Origin: Aeromonas sp. RU39B
Lineage (GTDB): Bacteria; Pseudomonadota; Gammaproteobacteria; Enterobacterales; Aeromonadaceae
NCBI RefSeq assembly: GCF_900156095.1
Contig: NZ_FTMJ01000012.1
Location: forward strand, 62,001 to 126,000
DNA: 64,000 bases
Direction: 5' to 3'
Shown: piece after piece, positions 1 through 8,952 of the stretch
Layout of the letters: the number at the start of each line of letters is the position of its first letter
Position numbering within the stretch: position 1 is the stretch's first letter
Notes under the pieces: model-generated
What the model was told of the DNA's origin: nothing
The model's input: the letters and a program-made list of their open reading frames with translations, nothing else
Database searches by the model: none
Position numbers and translations under genes: made by a program

Positions 1-842
1 CCGGCAAGGGGATCAACGTCGCCATGGTGCTCAAAGATCTGGGCTGCGACGTGACCGTGACCGGTTGGCTCGGTGAAGGCAACCAGAGTGCCTTTGTCGA
101 ACTGTTCGAGCGCAAGGGGCTGCAGGATGCGTTTGTCCGCGTTCATGGCGAAACCCGTATCAACGTCAAAATTGCTGAAACCAGCGGCCGGGTCACTGAT
201 CTGAACCTGCCGGGACTGACCGTCGATCAGAAGGCCCGCGAGAGCCTGCTGGCGACCCTCGACAAGCTCTGTCTGGATCACGACTGGTTCGTGCTGGCCG
301 GCAGCCTGCCCAAGGGCGTCGAGCCGGAATTCACCCGCGAGTTGATCGTGCGCCTCAAGGCCAGCGGCAAGAAGGTGATTTTCGATTGCAGCGGCGCGGC
401 GCTTCGTGCCGGTCTGGAAGCCGGCCCGACCCTGGTCAAGCCCAACCGCGAAGAGCTGGGGCAGTGGGCCGGTCGCGCTATCGAAACCGATGCCGATCAG
501 GCCGATTGTGCCGCGCGTCTGCGTGGCCAAGGGGTTGAGCTGGTGGTCATCTCCGATGGCAGCCGTGGTCTGCTCTGGTTTAGCAAAGAAGGAACACTGC
601 GCGCGGTACCGCCGCGTATGCAAGTGGTGAGCACCGTCGGAGCCGGTGACTCGCTGGTGGCTGGCCTGGTTTACGGGCTGGCGCAGGGACTGACCAAGGA
701 GGAGACGGTTCGCCTGGCGACTGCAGCCTCCGCGCTGGCCGTGAGCCAGGTGGCAGTCGGTTTTGCCGGGCGTGAACAACTGTCGCCCATGATGGAACGT
801 GTTGTCGTAACACAACTTATGACCCAAGGAGATGCCCCATGA
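1..842 (+). CDS. fruK: 1-phosphofructokinase (5' end outside the window)
   Basis: Phosphorylates fructose-1-phosphate to fructose-1,6-bisphosphate in the cytoplasm, the step after uptake by the fructose PTS. It is a PfkB/ribokinase-family kinase. The frame is already open at base 3, reading GKGINVA, the family's N-terminal substrate-binding loop, so roughly 30 residues lie upstream. The C-terminal PfkB signature STVGAGDSLVAGL is present, with the catalytic Asp in GAGDS. The stop overlaps the start of fruA (ATGA), so the two are translationally coupled. In relatives the EIIA/HPr gene fruB precedes fruK; here it would lie outside the window. Confidence 0.95.
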   Translation, partial: GKGINVAMVLKDLGCDVTVTGWLGEGNQSAFVELFERKGLQDAFVRVHGETRINVKIAETSGRVTDLNLPGLTVDQKARESLLATLDKLCLDHDWFVLAGSLPKGVEPEFTRELIVRLKASGKKVIFDCSGAALRAGLEAGPTLVKPNREELGQWAGRAIETDADQADCAARLRGQGVELVVISDGSRGLLWFSKEGTLRAVPPRMQVVSTVGAGDSLVAGLVYGLAQGLTKEETVRLATAASALAVSQVAVGFAGREQLSPMMERVVVTQLMTQGDAP

Positions 843-2554
843 AAGCAATCATTATGACGGCCTGCCCAGCGGGCATCGCGACCGGTTTTCTCGCCGCGCG
901 TCGTCTGGAGCAGGCCGCCAAGGCGCAAGGCTGGGAAGTCAAGGCTGTGGCCCAGGGCCAAGCCGCTGACCTGACCGATGCTGATATCGCTGCGGCTGAA
1001 TTGATCGTGGTCGCCGCCAGCACTGAGCTGGATCTGGCCCGCGTCAACGGCAAGCGTCTGTATCGCGCCGACATCGACCAAGCAGTGCAGGATCCGGCTG
1101 CGGTACTGGCTAGCGCCAGCGCCCAAGCTGCCACCTACACCCACGTGGTCAAGGCGGCTGCGCCGGTCAGCAGCAAGAAGATTGTGGCTGTCACTGCCTG
1201 CCCGACTGGCGTGGCTCACACCTTCATGTCTGCCGAAGCGCTGGAAAACACCGCGCCGCAACTGGGTTACAGCATCCGTGTTGAAACTCAAGGTTCGGTA
1301 GGTGCACAAAACGCCCTGACTGCCGCTGAAATTGCAGCCGCTGATCTGGTGATCCTGGCGACCGACATCGAAGTGGACATGACCCGTTTCGATGGCAAGC
1401 GCGTCTATCGCACCAGCACTGGCGCCGCCCTGAAAAAGACCCGTGCCGAAATCGAGAAGGCCTGGCAAGAAGCCAGCGTCTATCGCCACAGTGCTGGTGC
1501 CAGCACCGCCGTGAAGAAAGAAGAGAAGGCCGGTCCTTACAAGCACCTGCTGACGGGCGTGTCCTTCATGCTGCCGATGGTGGTGGCCGGTGGTCTTATC
1601 ATCGCTCTGTCGTTCGTGTTTGGTATTGAAGCGTTCAAGCAAGAGGGCACCCTGGCCGCAGCCCTGATGAAGATCGGTGGTGGCTCTGCCTTTGCTCTGA
1701 TGATCCCGGTTCTGGCCGGTTACATCGCCTACTCGATTGCTGACCGTCCGGGTCTGGCGCCGGGTATGATCGGCGGTATGCTGGCCAGCTCGCTGGGCGC
1801 CGGTTTCCTCGGTGGCATCGTGGCCGGTTTCCTGGCCGGTTACAGCGCCAAGTTCCTCAGTGACAAGATCCGTCTGCCGGCGACCTTAGAAGCGCTCAAG
1901 CCGATCCTGATCATCCCGCTGCTGGCTAGCCTGTTCACCGGTCTTGTCATGATCTACGTCGTCGGTGGCCCGGTTGCCAACGTGATGACCGCCATGACCG
2001 AGTTCCTGAAGAACATGGGCTCTGCCAATGCAGTGCTGCTCGGTATCATCATCGGCGCCATGATGTGCTTCGACTTGGGTGGTCCGGTTAACAAGGCCGC
2101 TTACGCCTTCGGTGTGGGCCTGCTGGCCTCCCAAAGCTACGCCCCGATGGCAGCTGTGATGGCTTCCGGTATGGTGCCGGCACTGGGTATGGGTATCGCT
2201 ACCTTCCTGGCACGTGCCAAGTTCATCAAGACCGAACAAGAAGCTGGCAAGGCCTCCTTCGTACTGGGTCTGTGCTTTATCTCTGAAGGTGCCATTCCGT
2301 TTGCAGCCAAGGACCCGATGCGTGTTATCCCGTCCTGCATGATCGGTGGTGCCCTGACTGGCGCACTCTCCATGCTGTTTGGTTGCCAACTGATGGCTCC
2401 GCACGGTGGTATCTTCGTGCTGTTCATCCCGAACGCCATCACCAACCTGGCCATGTATGTTGTTGCTATCGCCGCAGGCTCTCTGCTGACCGGCGTGAGC
2501 TACGCCATGCTCAAGCGTGCCGAGCAACCTGCTGGCAAGCTGGCCTCCGCCTAA
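839..2554 (+). CDS. fruA: PTS fructose transporter subunit EIIB'BC
   Basis: Imports fructose across the inner membrane and phosphorylates it to fructose-1-phosphate. At 571 aa it has the usual length. Two EIIB-like domains come first (about residues 1-90 and 115-215), each with a Cys loop: TACPAG in the first, TACPTGVAHTFM in the second. The second matches the phosphorylated-Cys consensus. The EIIC membrane domain follows (about 235-560), with many hydrophobic segments and the conserved stretches DRPGLAPGMIGG and FISEGAIPFAAKDP. It overlaps fruK by 4 nt and is followed by a strong terminator, so it ends the operon. Confidence 0.96.
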   Translation: MKAIIMTACPAGIATGFLAARRLEQAAKAQGWEVKAVAQGQAADLTDADIAAAELIVVAASTELDLARVNGKRLYRADIDQAVQDPAAVLASASAQAATYTHVVKAAAPVSSKKIVAVTACPTGVAHTFMSAEALENTAPQLGYSIRVETQGSVGAQNALTAAEIAAADLVILATDIEVDMTRFDGKRVYRTSTGAALKKTRAEIEKAWQEASVYRHSAGASTAVKKEEKAGPYKHLLTGVSFMLPMVVAGGLIIALSFVFGIEAFKQEGTLAAALMKIGGGSAFALMIPVLAGYIAYSIADRPGLAPGMIGGMLASSLGAGFLGGIVAGFLAGYSAKFLSDKIRLPATLEALKPILIIPLLASLFTGLVMIYVVGGPVANVMTAMTEFLKNMGSANAVLLGIIIGAMMCFDLGGPVNKAAYAFGVGLLASQSYAPMAAVMASGMVPALGMGIATFLARAKFIKTEQEAGKASFVLGLCFISEGAIPFAAKDPMRVIPSCMIGGALTGALSMLFGCQLMAPHGGIFVLFIPNAITNLAMYVVAIAAGSLLTGVSYAMLKRAEQPAGKLASA

Positions 2555-2579
2555 TAACAATCACACGCAGTAAAACGCA

Positions 2580-2610
2580 AGGAGGGCAGCCCAGGCTGCC
2601 CTCCTTTTTT
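2580..2610 (+). terminator. Rho-independent terminator of the fru operon
   Basis: A GGAGGGCAGCC/GGCTGCCCTCC stem is followed directly by six T residues, 26 bp past the fruA stop. Confidence 0.9.
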
Positions 2611-2629
2611 AGCTCGACATATGCGAGCG

Positions 2630-2881
2630 TTACAGATCGAAGCTGGCCTGCGGGCCATTGCTTTGTTCATCGAGCCCCTCGTGCTTGCGGGCGGCCGCCT
2701 GCAGACGGGCACGCCGGGCCCGGCATAAGCGCAGCACATCGCGCTGCTCGGCCGGTGTCATACTCTGCCAGCGAAAGCGCTCGTCACGGCTGCGCAGGCA
2801 CCCTTTGCAGTAACCGCGATTGTTCAGCTCGCACACCCCGATGCAGGGGCTGGACAGGGGGAAGAACTCTAGCTGCTCCAT
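2630..2881 (-). CDS. DUF1289 domain protein
   Basis: Small cytoplasmic protein of 83 aa carrying the DUF1289 pattern: SPCIGVC near residue 12, then GYCKGC, a four-Cys arrangement typical of a small metal site, then the conserved tail MTPAEQRDVL. The ATG at 2881 has a GGAGG box 6-7 nt upstream; a longer reading frame continues upstream but without a better ribosome site. It converges on fruA. Family function is not established, and nothing nearby indicates a pathway. Confidence 0.8.
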   Translation of the reverse strand: MEQLEFFPLSSPCIGVCELNNRGYCKGCLRSRDERFRWQSMTPAEQRDVLRLCRARRARLQAAARKHEGLDEQSNGPQASFDL

Positions 2882-3051
2882 CACCGACCTCCACGCTTTG
2901 CACAAGGTATAACCCAATGGCGAGCGCTTGTAACGGACCCGGCTCCGGTTGTTGTCGCACAAGGATGAATTTCCTGTCAGGTCGTTTGCTTTGTAGGGGT
3001 ATTTTTGGCATCTTGCCGGCCAGAGTTGTCAGTGGTGTTGTATGAGGACGT

Positions 3052-4203
3052 ATGAATAAGCAGTGGGGATGGGGCGTGGTATTGGCACTGTTGAGTGCCG
3101 GGTGTGCTGATCGGGGGCCGTCGCACCCCAAGCCGGTAAAATCAAAGCAGACCAGCTGCTTTCTAAACTGCGAGCAGGAGAACCTTGGTCGGCAATACCT
3201 CGATGGTGTGCTGCCTGCCGAGCTAAACGCCGTCTCTCGCCCCAACACCAACCGTCCCGGCAACTATCGCCTGTTTGCGGCGCAAACCCGGTTGGTAGAG
3301 CAGCGCTCGAGCCGCATGGCGGCGCGCTATGGTGAGCTCTACCGCACCCTCCAGCGTTGGGCTGCCAGTGGCGGCCATCCGGCCGACCTGCCGCGCTTTG
3401 GCGTGAGCATGGCGCAGATGGGCGGCGCTGATCAGCGTGGTAACGTGCTCTTTACCGGCTACTATTCGCCGATCCTCGAAGTGCGTCACCGCCCGGATCC
3501 GGTCTATAAATACCCCATCTACGCCATGCCCAACTGTGGTGGTGTGTGCCCGACCCGCGCGGAAATTCACCAAGGTGCACTGGCCCACCGTGGACTGGAG
3601 CTCGGTTACAGCAAATCCCTTATCGACAACTTCCTGATGGACGTTCAGGGCTCCGGCTTTATTCACTATGGCGACACCAACCAGATGCAATATCTGGGGT
3701 ATGCCGGTAAGAACGGCCACTCCTATGTGAGCATTGGTCGGGTGCTGATTGACCGTGGTGAAGTGAGCAAGGAGCAGATGTCCCTCAAGGCCATCAAGGA
3801 GTGGGCCAACAGCCGCTCGGAAGGCGAGGTTAAAGAGCTGGTCGAGCAAAACCCCTCTTATGTCTTCTTTCAGCCCAAGGTGCGTAACGAAGTAGTGGGG
3901 GCGGCCGGTATTCCGCTGCTGGGCATGGCATCGGTGGCCGCTGACAAGCGTCTGTTCCCGATGGGCACGCCGCTGCTGGCCGAAGTGCCGCTGCTTGATG
4001 CGCAAGGCAACTTTACCGGTCGCTATGAGCTGCGCTTGTTGCTCGCGCTCGATACCGGTGGCGCCGTCAAGGGGGGTCACCTCGACCTGTATCACGGCAT
4101 GGGTGAAAAACAGGGCGTCGCAGCGGGTCACTACAAGCACTTTGGCCGGGTATGGAAGCTCGGTCTTAACAACGGACCGACCGCAGCGCCTTGGGCGTAC
4201 TAA
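3052..4203 (+). CDS. mltA: Membrane-bound lytic murein transglycosylase A
   Basis: Outer-membrane lipoprotein that cleaves the MurNAc-GlcNAc bond of peptidoglycan to give 1,6-anhydro-muropeptides. At 383 aa it has the family's usual length. An N-terminal lipoprotein signal ends in the lipobox LSAGC (residues 14-18). The MltA barrel domain occupies the middle, including VQGSGFIHYGD. The C-terminal 3D domain holds ALDTGGAVKGGHLDLYHG, which contains the family's catalytic Asp. It stands alone, with a bidirectional terminator directly after it. Confidence 0.95.
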   Translation: MNKQWGWGVVLALLSAGCADRGPSHPKPVKSKQTSCFLNCEQENLGRQYLDGVLPAELNAVSRPNTNRPGNYRLFAAQTRLVEQRSSRMAARYGELYRTLQRWAASGGHPADLPRFGVSMAQMGGADQRGNVLFTGYYSPILEVRHRPDPVYKYPIYAMPNCGGVCPTRAEIHQGALAHRGLELGYSKSLIDNFLMDVQGSGFIHYGDTNQMQYLGYAGKNGHSYVSIGRVLIDRGEVSKEQMSLKAIKEWANSRSEGEVKELVEQNPSYVFFQPKVRNEVVGAAGIPLLGMASVAADKRLFPMGTPLLAEVPLLDAQGNFTGRYELRLLLALDTGGAVKGGHLDLYHGMGEKQGVAAGHYKHFGRVWKLGLNNGPTAAPWAY

Positions 4204-4212
4204 GCGCTTTTC

Positions 4213-4247
4213 CTAACAAAAACCGCCTTCGGGCGGTTTTTTGTTAG
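4213..4247. terminator. Bidirectional terminator
   Basis: An ACCGCC-TTC-GGCGGT stem is flanked by A-rich and T-rich arms (CTAACAAAAA / TTTTTTGTTAG). It can serve mltA and the convergent gene at 4250-4705. Confidence 0.9.
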
Positions 4248-4249
4248 GG

Positions 4250-4705
4250 CTATTGGCTCGGTCGATCGCGGGCGTAATCGCGCAGCTCCCGGCTTTTAGC
4301 CAGATAAAGCAATGCCCAAAGTGAGCCAATCAGTACGCCGGCACTGGGCCAGCTAAATGCCCACTGCAGTTGATTGAGACTCAACAGTTGCAGCGCCAGC
4401 CCCATCATGGCGGAGAGCAGCATCAACGTGCGGGTTTGGCGGCGCAGCCAGGCACGCCACGGGGCAAGCCCGCTGCCACATGCCAGCAGCGCCAGTGCGG
4501 CGGGCAGATCGCTGGCCATGGCCAGATAAAGGGCGGTGCGATCCGGGTAGAGCAGTGCCAGCATATCCGCGCCGCTGCCACGGCTCGCCGCCGCCATCAC
4601 AAACAGCCACAGTGAGCGGGTGAGTAATATCGCGATGGGCCAGAACCAGAAGGGCGGGATCAGCTGTCCATGGCGATCATAGCGATAGTCGGGATAAACA
4701 GTCAT
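4250..4705 (-). CDS. DUF2919 family inner-membrane protein (YfeZ-like)
   Basis: About 151 aa with four predicted membrane segments: FWFWPIAILLTRSLWLFVMA, then LYLAMASDLPAALALLACG, LMLLSAMMGLALQLLSL and AGVLIGSLWALLYLA. The N-terminal YPDYRYDRHGQLIPP and this layout resemble YfeZ/DUF2919 proteins of enteric bacteria, whose role is unknown. The start is uncertain: the ATG at 4705 fits the family's N-terminus, but an in-frame ATG about 30 bp upstream is possible and neither has a strong ribosome site. Confidence 0.65.
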   Translation of the reverse strand: MTVYPDYRYDRHGQLIPPFWFWPIAILLTRSLWLFVMAAASRGSGADMLALLYPDRTALYLAMASDLPAALALLACGSGLAPWRAWLRRQTRTLMLLSAMMGLALQLLSLNQLQWAFSWPSAGVLIGSLWALLYLAKSRELRDYARDRPSQ

Positions 4706-4860
4706 GGGTCGAACCGGCAGAGTGATAACCATCATATGGGGACGCGCTACCGGTAACCCAAGCCAGAAGGCTGTCAGCTCTCTATTGCGCAACGCCCGAC
4801 CTGCGGTGCCTGCCGGGCGAGAGGTCAGTGCTGTGCGTATTTCAAGTGCTCATGTTTGCG

Positions 4861-5712
4861 CTAACTTGGGCGAATTGCCTCACTCAGCCATTTCACCCGC
4901 GCCGGATCCCGGTGATCAAAGAAGGCGCTGGTAGCGGTATCCAGCGTGGCGATGGTGGCCATCTCGACGGCATCAAGCTCAAAGTCGAACACCTGGAAGT
5001 TCTCGGCAATGCGCCCGGCATTGGTCGATTTGGGAATGGCAACCACCCCGCGTTGCAGCAACCAGCGCAGTACAATCTGGGCGACGCTGCGGCCGTGTTT
5101 TTGGGCCAGTCCGCTTAAAAGAGGATTGCCAAACAGGTTGTTACGCCCTTCGGCAAATGGCCCCCACGACTCGATTTGCACGCCGTTATCGCGTAAAAAT
5201 TCGGCCACTGCGCTCTGCTGGTGAAAGGGGTGGGTCTCTATCTGATTGACGGCTGGTACGGTATGGCTGTGCATGATGAGATCCATCACCCGATCTGGAT
5301 GAAAATTGCTCACGCCGATAGCACGAATGCGTCCCTTGGCCTGCAGCGCCTCCATGTCGCGCCAAGCGCCAAACACGTCATTGTAAGGCTGATGGATAAG
5401 ATAGAGATCGAGATAGTCGAGCCCAAGGCGCGCCATAGAGCGCTCAAAGGCGCGGCGGGTCTTCTCTTGGCCGGCATCGGTCAGCCACAGTTTGGTAGTA
5501 ACAAAGATCTCCTCGCGCGCTATGCCACTTTTGGCGATAGCCCGGCCAACGGCTTCTTCGTTGCCGTATGACGCCGCTGTGTCAATCAGGCGATAACCAA
5601 CGCGCAGTGCTTCGCTGACGGCCGCCTCACACTCGGCGGCATCACTCATCTGGTAGACGCCAAAGCCCAGCATGGGCATGACCACACCGTTATTTAACGT
5701 GGTAGTAAGCAT
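4861..5712 (-). CDS. Aldo/keto reductase, DkgA-like
   Basis: NADPH-dependent carbonyl reductase of 283 aa, AKR5/2,5-diketo-D-gluconate reductase type. The catalytic tetrad is visible: Asp and Tyr in [11 protein letters not shown], Lys in VTTKLW and His in YLIHQP. The cofactor-binding C-terminus has [14 protein letters not shown]. The ATG at 5712 is preceded by GGAG; an upstream extension lacks family similarity. It lies 128 bp downstream of an iron alcohol dehydrogenase on the same strand, an arrangement resembling yqhD-dkgA of E. coli, where the pair detoxifies aldehydes. Substrate here is inferred only. Confidence 0.85.
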   Translation of the reverse strand: MLTTTLNNGVVMPMLGFGVYQMSDAAECEAAVSEALRVGYRLIDTAASYGNEEAVGRAIAKSGIAREEIFVTTKLWLTDAGQEKTRRAFERSMARLGLDYLDLYLIHQPYNDVFGAWRDMEALQAKGRIRAIGVSNFHPDRVMDLIMHSHTVPAVNQIETHPFHQQSAVAEFLRDNGVQIESWGPFAEGRNNLFGNPLLSGLAQKHGRSVAQIVLRWLLQRGVVAIPKSTNAGRIAENFQVFDFELDAVEMATIATLDTATSAFFDHRDPARVKWLSEAIRPS

Positions 5713-5840
5713 GGGTTCTCCACTGTGTTTGTGACAAAGGGTATAGGCGATTGACACCGAGATTTGGCCAACCGCCATGACAGGTTAGGGGGAGTGTTCG
5801 TGAACCGCTCGCTGCCAAGAAAGGGCAACGGGCGAGGGGC

Positions 5841-6989
5841 TTACAGGGCGTTGCCGAGGATGGTGGTGATCACCTCACGGTCATAGATGCCGGCAATACC
5901 AAACCACTTGGCATTGTTGAGCACATTGTCGATGGTGGCGGGCAGATCGGCAGCCGTGATCCCGAGTTGGGAGAGGCGGGTCGGGGTGCCAATCTTGTCA
6001 AACCATTTCTCTAGGGCAGCAATCCCTTCGGCGCCGCTATCAAGGCTAAATATGTGTTTGGCAAAACGATCGAACTGGGCCGGATTGTGCGACTGATACC
6101 ACTTCATCCAGGCTGGCATGATCACCGACAGCCCCGCGCCATGCGGCACGTTGAACAGGGCTGAGAGGGAGTGCTCAATCATGTGGTTGGGGTAGCTAAA
6201 GCCTGCGGTCCCGGCATAGATCAAACCGTTGAGGGCCTGGGTTGAGGCCCAGGCAAACTCGGCGCGCGCGGCATAATCCCCCGGCTCGGCCAGCAAGGTT
6301 TCAGTGGTTTCGATCACGGTGTTGATGATGGCCTCGACCATGCGCGAGTGAAAACGTGGCTGCACGGAGGCGGTGAAATAGCCCTCGATAGAGTGGGCGA
6401 TAATATCGGCCGCCGAATAGACCAGGTAGTCGCGCGAGACGCTTTGCATCAGCGCCGGATTGACGATGGAGACCTTGGGGAAGGTGTGTACTGAGCCGAT
6501 GGCAAACTTTTCGCGGGTCTCTTCGTTGGTGACTACGGCGCCGCTGTTCATTTCACTGCCGGTGGCGGCCAGGGTCAGAATGTCGAACACCGGCAGGGCC
6601 GACTCGATGGTCGCTTTGCCGACAAACAGATCCCACACATCGCCCTGATAGCGGGTACCGGCAGCAATGGCCTTGGCGCTGTCGAGCACCGAGCCACCGC
6701 CCACGGCCAGCACGGCGTCTACCCGGTGAATTCGGGCCAGTGCAATGGCTTCGCGTACTTTGGAGATCACCGGGTTACTGACGATGCCGCCACACTCGAC
6801 ATGGCTAATGCCTTGTGCTTCCAGGCTCTGTACCACCCTGGCAAACAGTCCGTCCCGCTTGATGCGCTCGCTGCCATAGACCAGCAGCACCTTGGTGATA
6901 CCATGCTCGGCCAGATGCTGGCCAATCTGCAGCTCTTTATCGGTACCAAAATCGATCTTGGTGGGATTGAAGAAAACGAAGTTATCCAT
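5841..6989 (-). CDS. Iron-containing alcohol dehydrogenase (YqhD/BDH type)
   Basis: Group III metal-dependent alcohol dehydrogenase, about 382 aa, probably reducing short-chain aldehydes or ketones with NAD(P)H. The nucleotide-binding loop GGGSVLDSAKAIA is present. Metal ligands are visible as Asp and His in AADIIAHSIE, His in NHMIEHS and His in NVPHGAGL. The ATG at 6989 follows AGGTGA at good spacing; a GTG three codons upstream overlaps this Shine-Dalgarno and is less likely. It is divergent from a LysR gene, with an inverted-repeat operator candidate between, and precedes the aldo/keto reductase. Confidence 0.88.
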   Translation of the reverse strand: MDNFVFFNPTKIDFGTDKELQIGQHLAEHGITKVLLVYGSERIKRDGLFARVVQSLEAQGISHVECGGIVSNPVISKVREAIALARIHRVDAVLAVGGGSVLDSAKAIAAGTRYQGDVWDLFVGKATIESALPVFDILTLAATGSEMNSGAVVTNEETREKFAIGSVHTFPKVSIVNPALMQSVSRDYLVYSAADIIAHSIEGYFTASVQPRFHSRMVEAIINTVIETTETLLAEPGDYAARAEFAWASTQALNGLIYAGTAGFSYPNHMIEHSLSALFNVPHGAGLSVIMPAWMKWYQSHNPAQFDRFAKHIFSLDSGAEGIAALEKWFDKIGTPTRLSQLGITAADLPATIDNVLNNAKWFGIAGIYDREVITTILGNAL

Positions 6990-7078
6990 GGATGTCACCT
7001 GGGTTGTGTCGCCAGACGGTGTGTCTGTCTCTGGAGCGGTACTTTAGCGATAGGATAATCATTGAACTATTGCCAAAT

Positions 7079-7118
7079 CCGTTGAATCATTTACAACCAA
7101 ACAATGTAAATTCAACGG
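7079..7118. promoter_or_regulatory. Inverted-repeat operator candidate, LysR type
   Basis: CCGTTGAA (7079-7086) and TTCAACGG (7111-7118) are perfect complements. Inside them TTTACA (7090-7095) pairs with TGTAAA (7105-7110). The arms differ only by a 3-nt insert, TCA. The element ends 8 bp before the LysR start, in the divergent promoter region. Confidence 0.65.
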
Positions 7119-7126
7119 TGGATGGT

Positions 7127-8083
7127 ATGCCCATCAATGAACTGCGCTCGCTCACCACCTTTGTGCGCACCGTGGAGCTTGGCAGCCTGAGCAGGGCCGC
7201 CAGCGCCCAGCAGATCTCTCCCCAAGCGGCCAGCAAGGCGCTCGGTCAGCTTGAACAGCATCTGGGGATCCGGCTATTTCATCGCACGACTCGCAGCATG
7301 GCGTTGACCGAAGAGGGGCAGCGATTACTGGAAGCCGTGCAGCCTTCGCTGGCTGGATTGCTGCACGCCTTGCAGGGGGCGCGGCAGACCCGTGAGGAGT
7401 TTGCCGGTCCTTTGCGTATTGCCGGTCCGCGCACTGTACTGCAACCCATCATCGGGCCGATCCTGGATGAGTATTGCCGCCTCTATCCCGAGGTCTGCCC
7501 GGACGTGCAGCTTGATGACCGTATCGGTAATTGGGTGGAAGACCGGTTGGATGTCGGTTTTCGCCTAGGTCATTCGCCGCAGGAGGGGTTGATTGCCCGT
7601 CGTCTGTTTCCTATGCAGTTGATTATCTGCGCCTCGCCCTCGTATCTGCGCAAATACGGCGAACCCGCCTCGCTGAGCGAGCTCGAGCGTCACCGCTGCA
7701 GCGCCTTTCGCCGCCCTGCCGATGGGCGGATTATTCCGTGGCAGGTCAAAGTGGGGGATTCGGTGCAGGATCTGCTGCTGCGTCCGGCGTTTTGCACCAA
7801 TGACGAGGCGTTTGAGCTGCGAACCGTGCTCTCTGGGGAGCTGATCGGCCAGCTGGCCGCGCCAACCGCAGCGAGCCATATCCGTGCCGGGCGGCTGGTG
7901 CCGCTGCTGCTTAATCACATCACCGATATCTACAGTCTCTATCTCTATTACGGCAGTCGCGCCGCGCAGCCAGCGCGAGTGCGCCAGTTTATCGACCTGA
8001 CGGTGGAGCGGCTGGTGGACAATCGGGCTTACGTATTAGCCCGTGAGGAGCTCGAGCAGGCATGGCACCACGGCAGAGCTTGA
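7127..8083 (+). CDS. LysR-family transcriptional regulator
   Basis: A 318-aa regulator with an N-terminal winged helix-turn-helix (about residues 3-62; SLSRAASAQQISPQAASKAL is the recognition region), followed by a substrate-binding domain (about 90-295). The ATG at 7127 gives the standard LysR N-terminus MPINELRSLTTF; upstream in-frame codons run through the operator region and are unlikely to be translated. Divergent transcription from the alcohol dehydrogenase/aldo-keto reductase pair makes those genes the likely targets, probably with autoregulation through the palindrome just upstream. Confidence 0.9.
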   Translation: MPINELRSLTTFVRTVELGSLSRAASAQQISPQAASKALGQLEQHLGIRLFHRTTRSMALTEEGQRLLEAVQPSLAGLLHALQGARQTREEFAGPLRIAGPRTVLQPIIGPILDEYCRLYPEVCPDVQLDDRIGNWVEDRLDVGFRLGHSPQEGLIARRLFPMQLIICASPSYLRKYGEPASLSELERHRCSAFRRPADGRIIPWQVKVGDSVQDLLLRPAFCTNDEAFELRTVLSGELIGQLAAPTAASHIRAGRLVPLLLNHITDIYSLYLYYGSRAAQPARVRQFIDLTVERLVDNRAYVLAREELEQAWHHGRA

Positions 8084-8093
8084 CGATACTGTG

Positions 8094-8123
8094 GCACAAA
8101 AAAAGGCCGGCAATGCGCCGGCC
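8094..8123 (-). terminator. Terminator of the pst operon
   Basis: Read on the minus strand, GGCCGGC-GCATT-GCCGGCC is followed by seven T residues. It sits 24 bp past the pstB stop and closes the operon without a phoU gene. Confidence 0.9.
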
Positions 8124-8147
8124 CTCATAGAGACGTCAGATGATCGG

Positions 8148-8948
8148 TTAGCCGAAACGCCCGGTGATGTAATCTTCGGTCGCCTTGAGCTTGGGGTGCA
8201 GGAAGATCTGATCGGTAATGCCAAATTCGATCAGCTCGCCTAAATACATGTAGGCGGTGAAATCGGAGATCCGCGCCGCTTGCTGCATGTTGTGGGTCAC
8301 GATCACGATGGTGAAATCGTGCTTGAGCTCATCGACCAGCTCCTCGATACGGGCCGTCGAGATGGGGTCGAGCGCAGAGGTCGGCTCGTCAAGCAGCAGT
8401 ACTTGCGGGCGAATGGCGATACCACGGGCGATACACAGACGCTGCTGCTGACCACCCGATAGGCTGAGCCCACTTTGGTTAAGCTTGTCACGCACCTCTT
8501 CCCACAGGGCGGCTTTTTTCAGCGCCCACTCCACTCGCTCATCCATATCGCGGCGATTGAGCTTTTCATGCAGCGACACCCCAAACGCGATGTTCTCGTA
8601 GATGGTCATCGGGAAGGGGGTCGGCTTTTGGAACACCATACCGATCTGGGCGCGCAGCGCGGCGACGTCCATGCGCGGATCGAGCAGGTTCTGGCCGTTA
8701 AACAGCAATTCACCCTCTGCGCGCTGCTCGGGATAGAGATCAAACATGCGGTTGATGGTGCGAAGCAAGGTCGATTTGCCACAGCCCGACGGGCCGATAA
8801 AGGCAGTGACCTTGTTCTTGGCAATCCCTAGGTTGACGTCCTTTAGCGCATGGAAGTCTTTGTAATAGAAATTGAAGTTACGAAATTCAATCTGATTGCC
8901 GGCAGCGGTATCGATCATGGGTTGGGCAATGGTATGAGTTTGAGACAT
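8148..8948 (-). CDS. pstB: Phosphate ABC transporter ATP-binding protein
   Basis: The ATPase that powers high-affinity phosphate uptake through PstC/PstA at the inner membrane. At 266 aa it is typical. Walker A is GPSGCGKST (about residues 53-61), the ABC signature is [12 protein letters not shown], Walker B is [12 protein letters not shown] and the switch His lies in [11 protein letters not shown]. It starts 4 bp after pstA ends, with its ribosome site inside the pstA tail. It is the last gene of pstSCAB. Confidence 0.97.
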   Translation of the reverse strand: MSQTHTIAQPMIDTAAGNQIEFRNFNFYYKDFHALKDVNLGIAKNKVTAFIGPSGCGKSTLLRTINRMFDLYPEQRAEGELLFNGQNLLDPRMDVAALRAQIGMVFQKPTPFPMTIYENIAFGVSLHEKLNRRDMDERVEWALKKAALWEEVRDKLNQSGLSLSGGQQQRLCIARGIAIRPQVLLLDEPTSALDPISTARIEELVDELKHDFTIVIVTHNMQQAARISDFTAYMYLGELIEFGITDQIFLHPKLKATEDYITGRFG

Positions 8949-8952
8949 GGAA

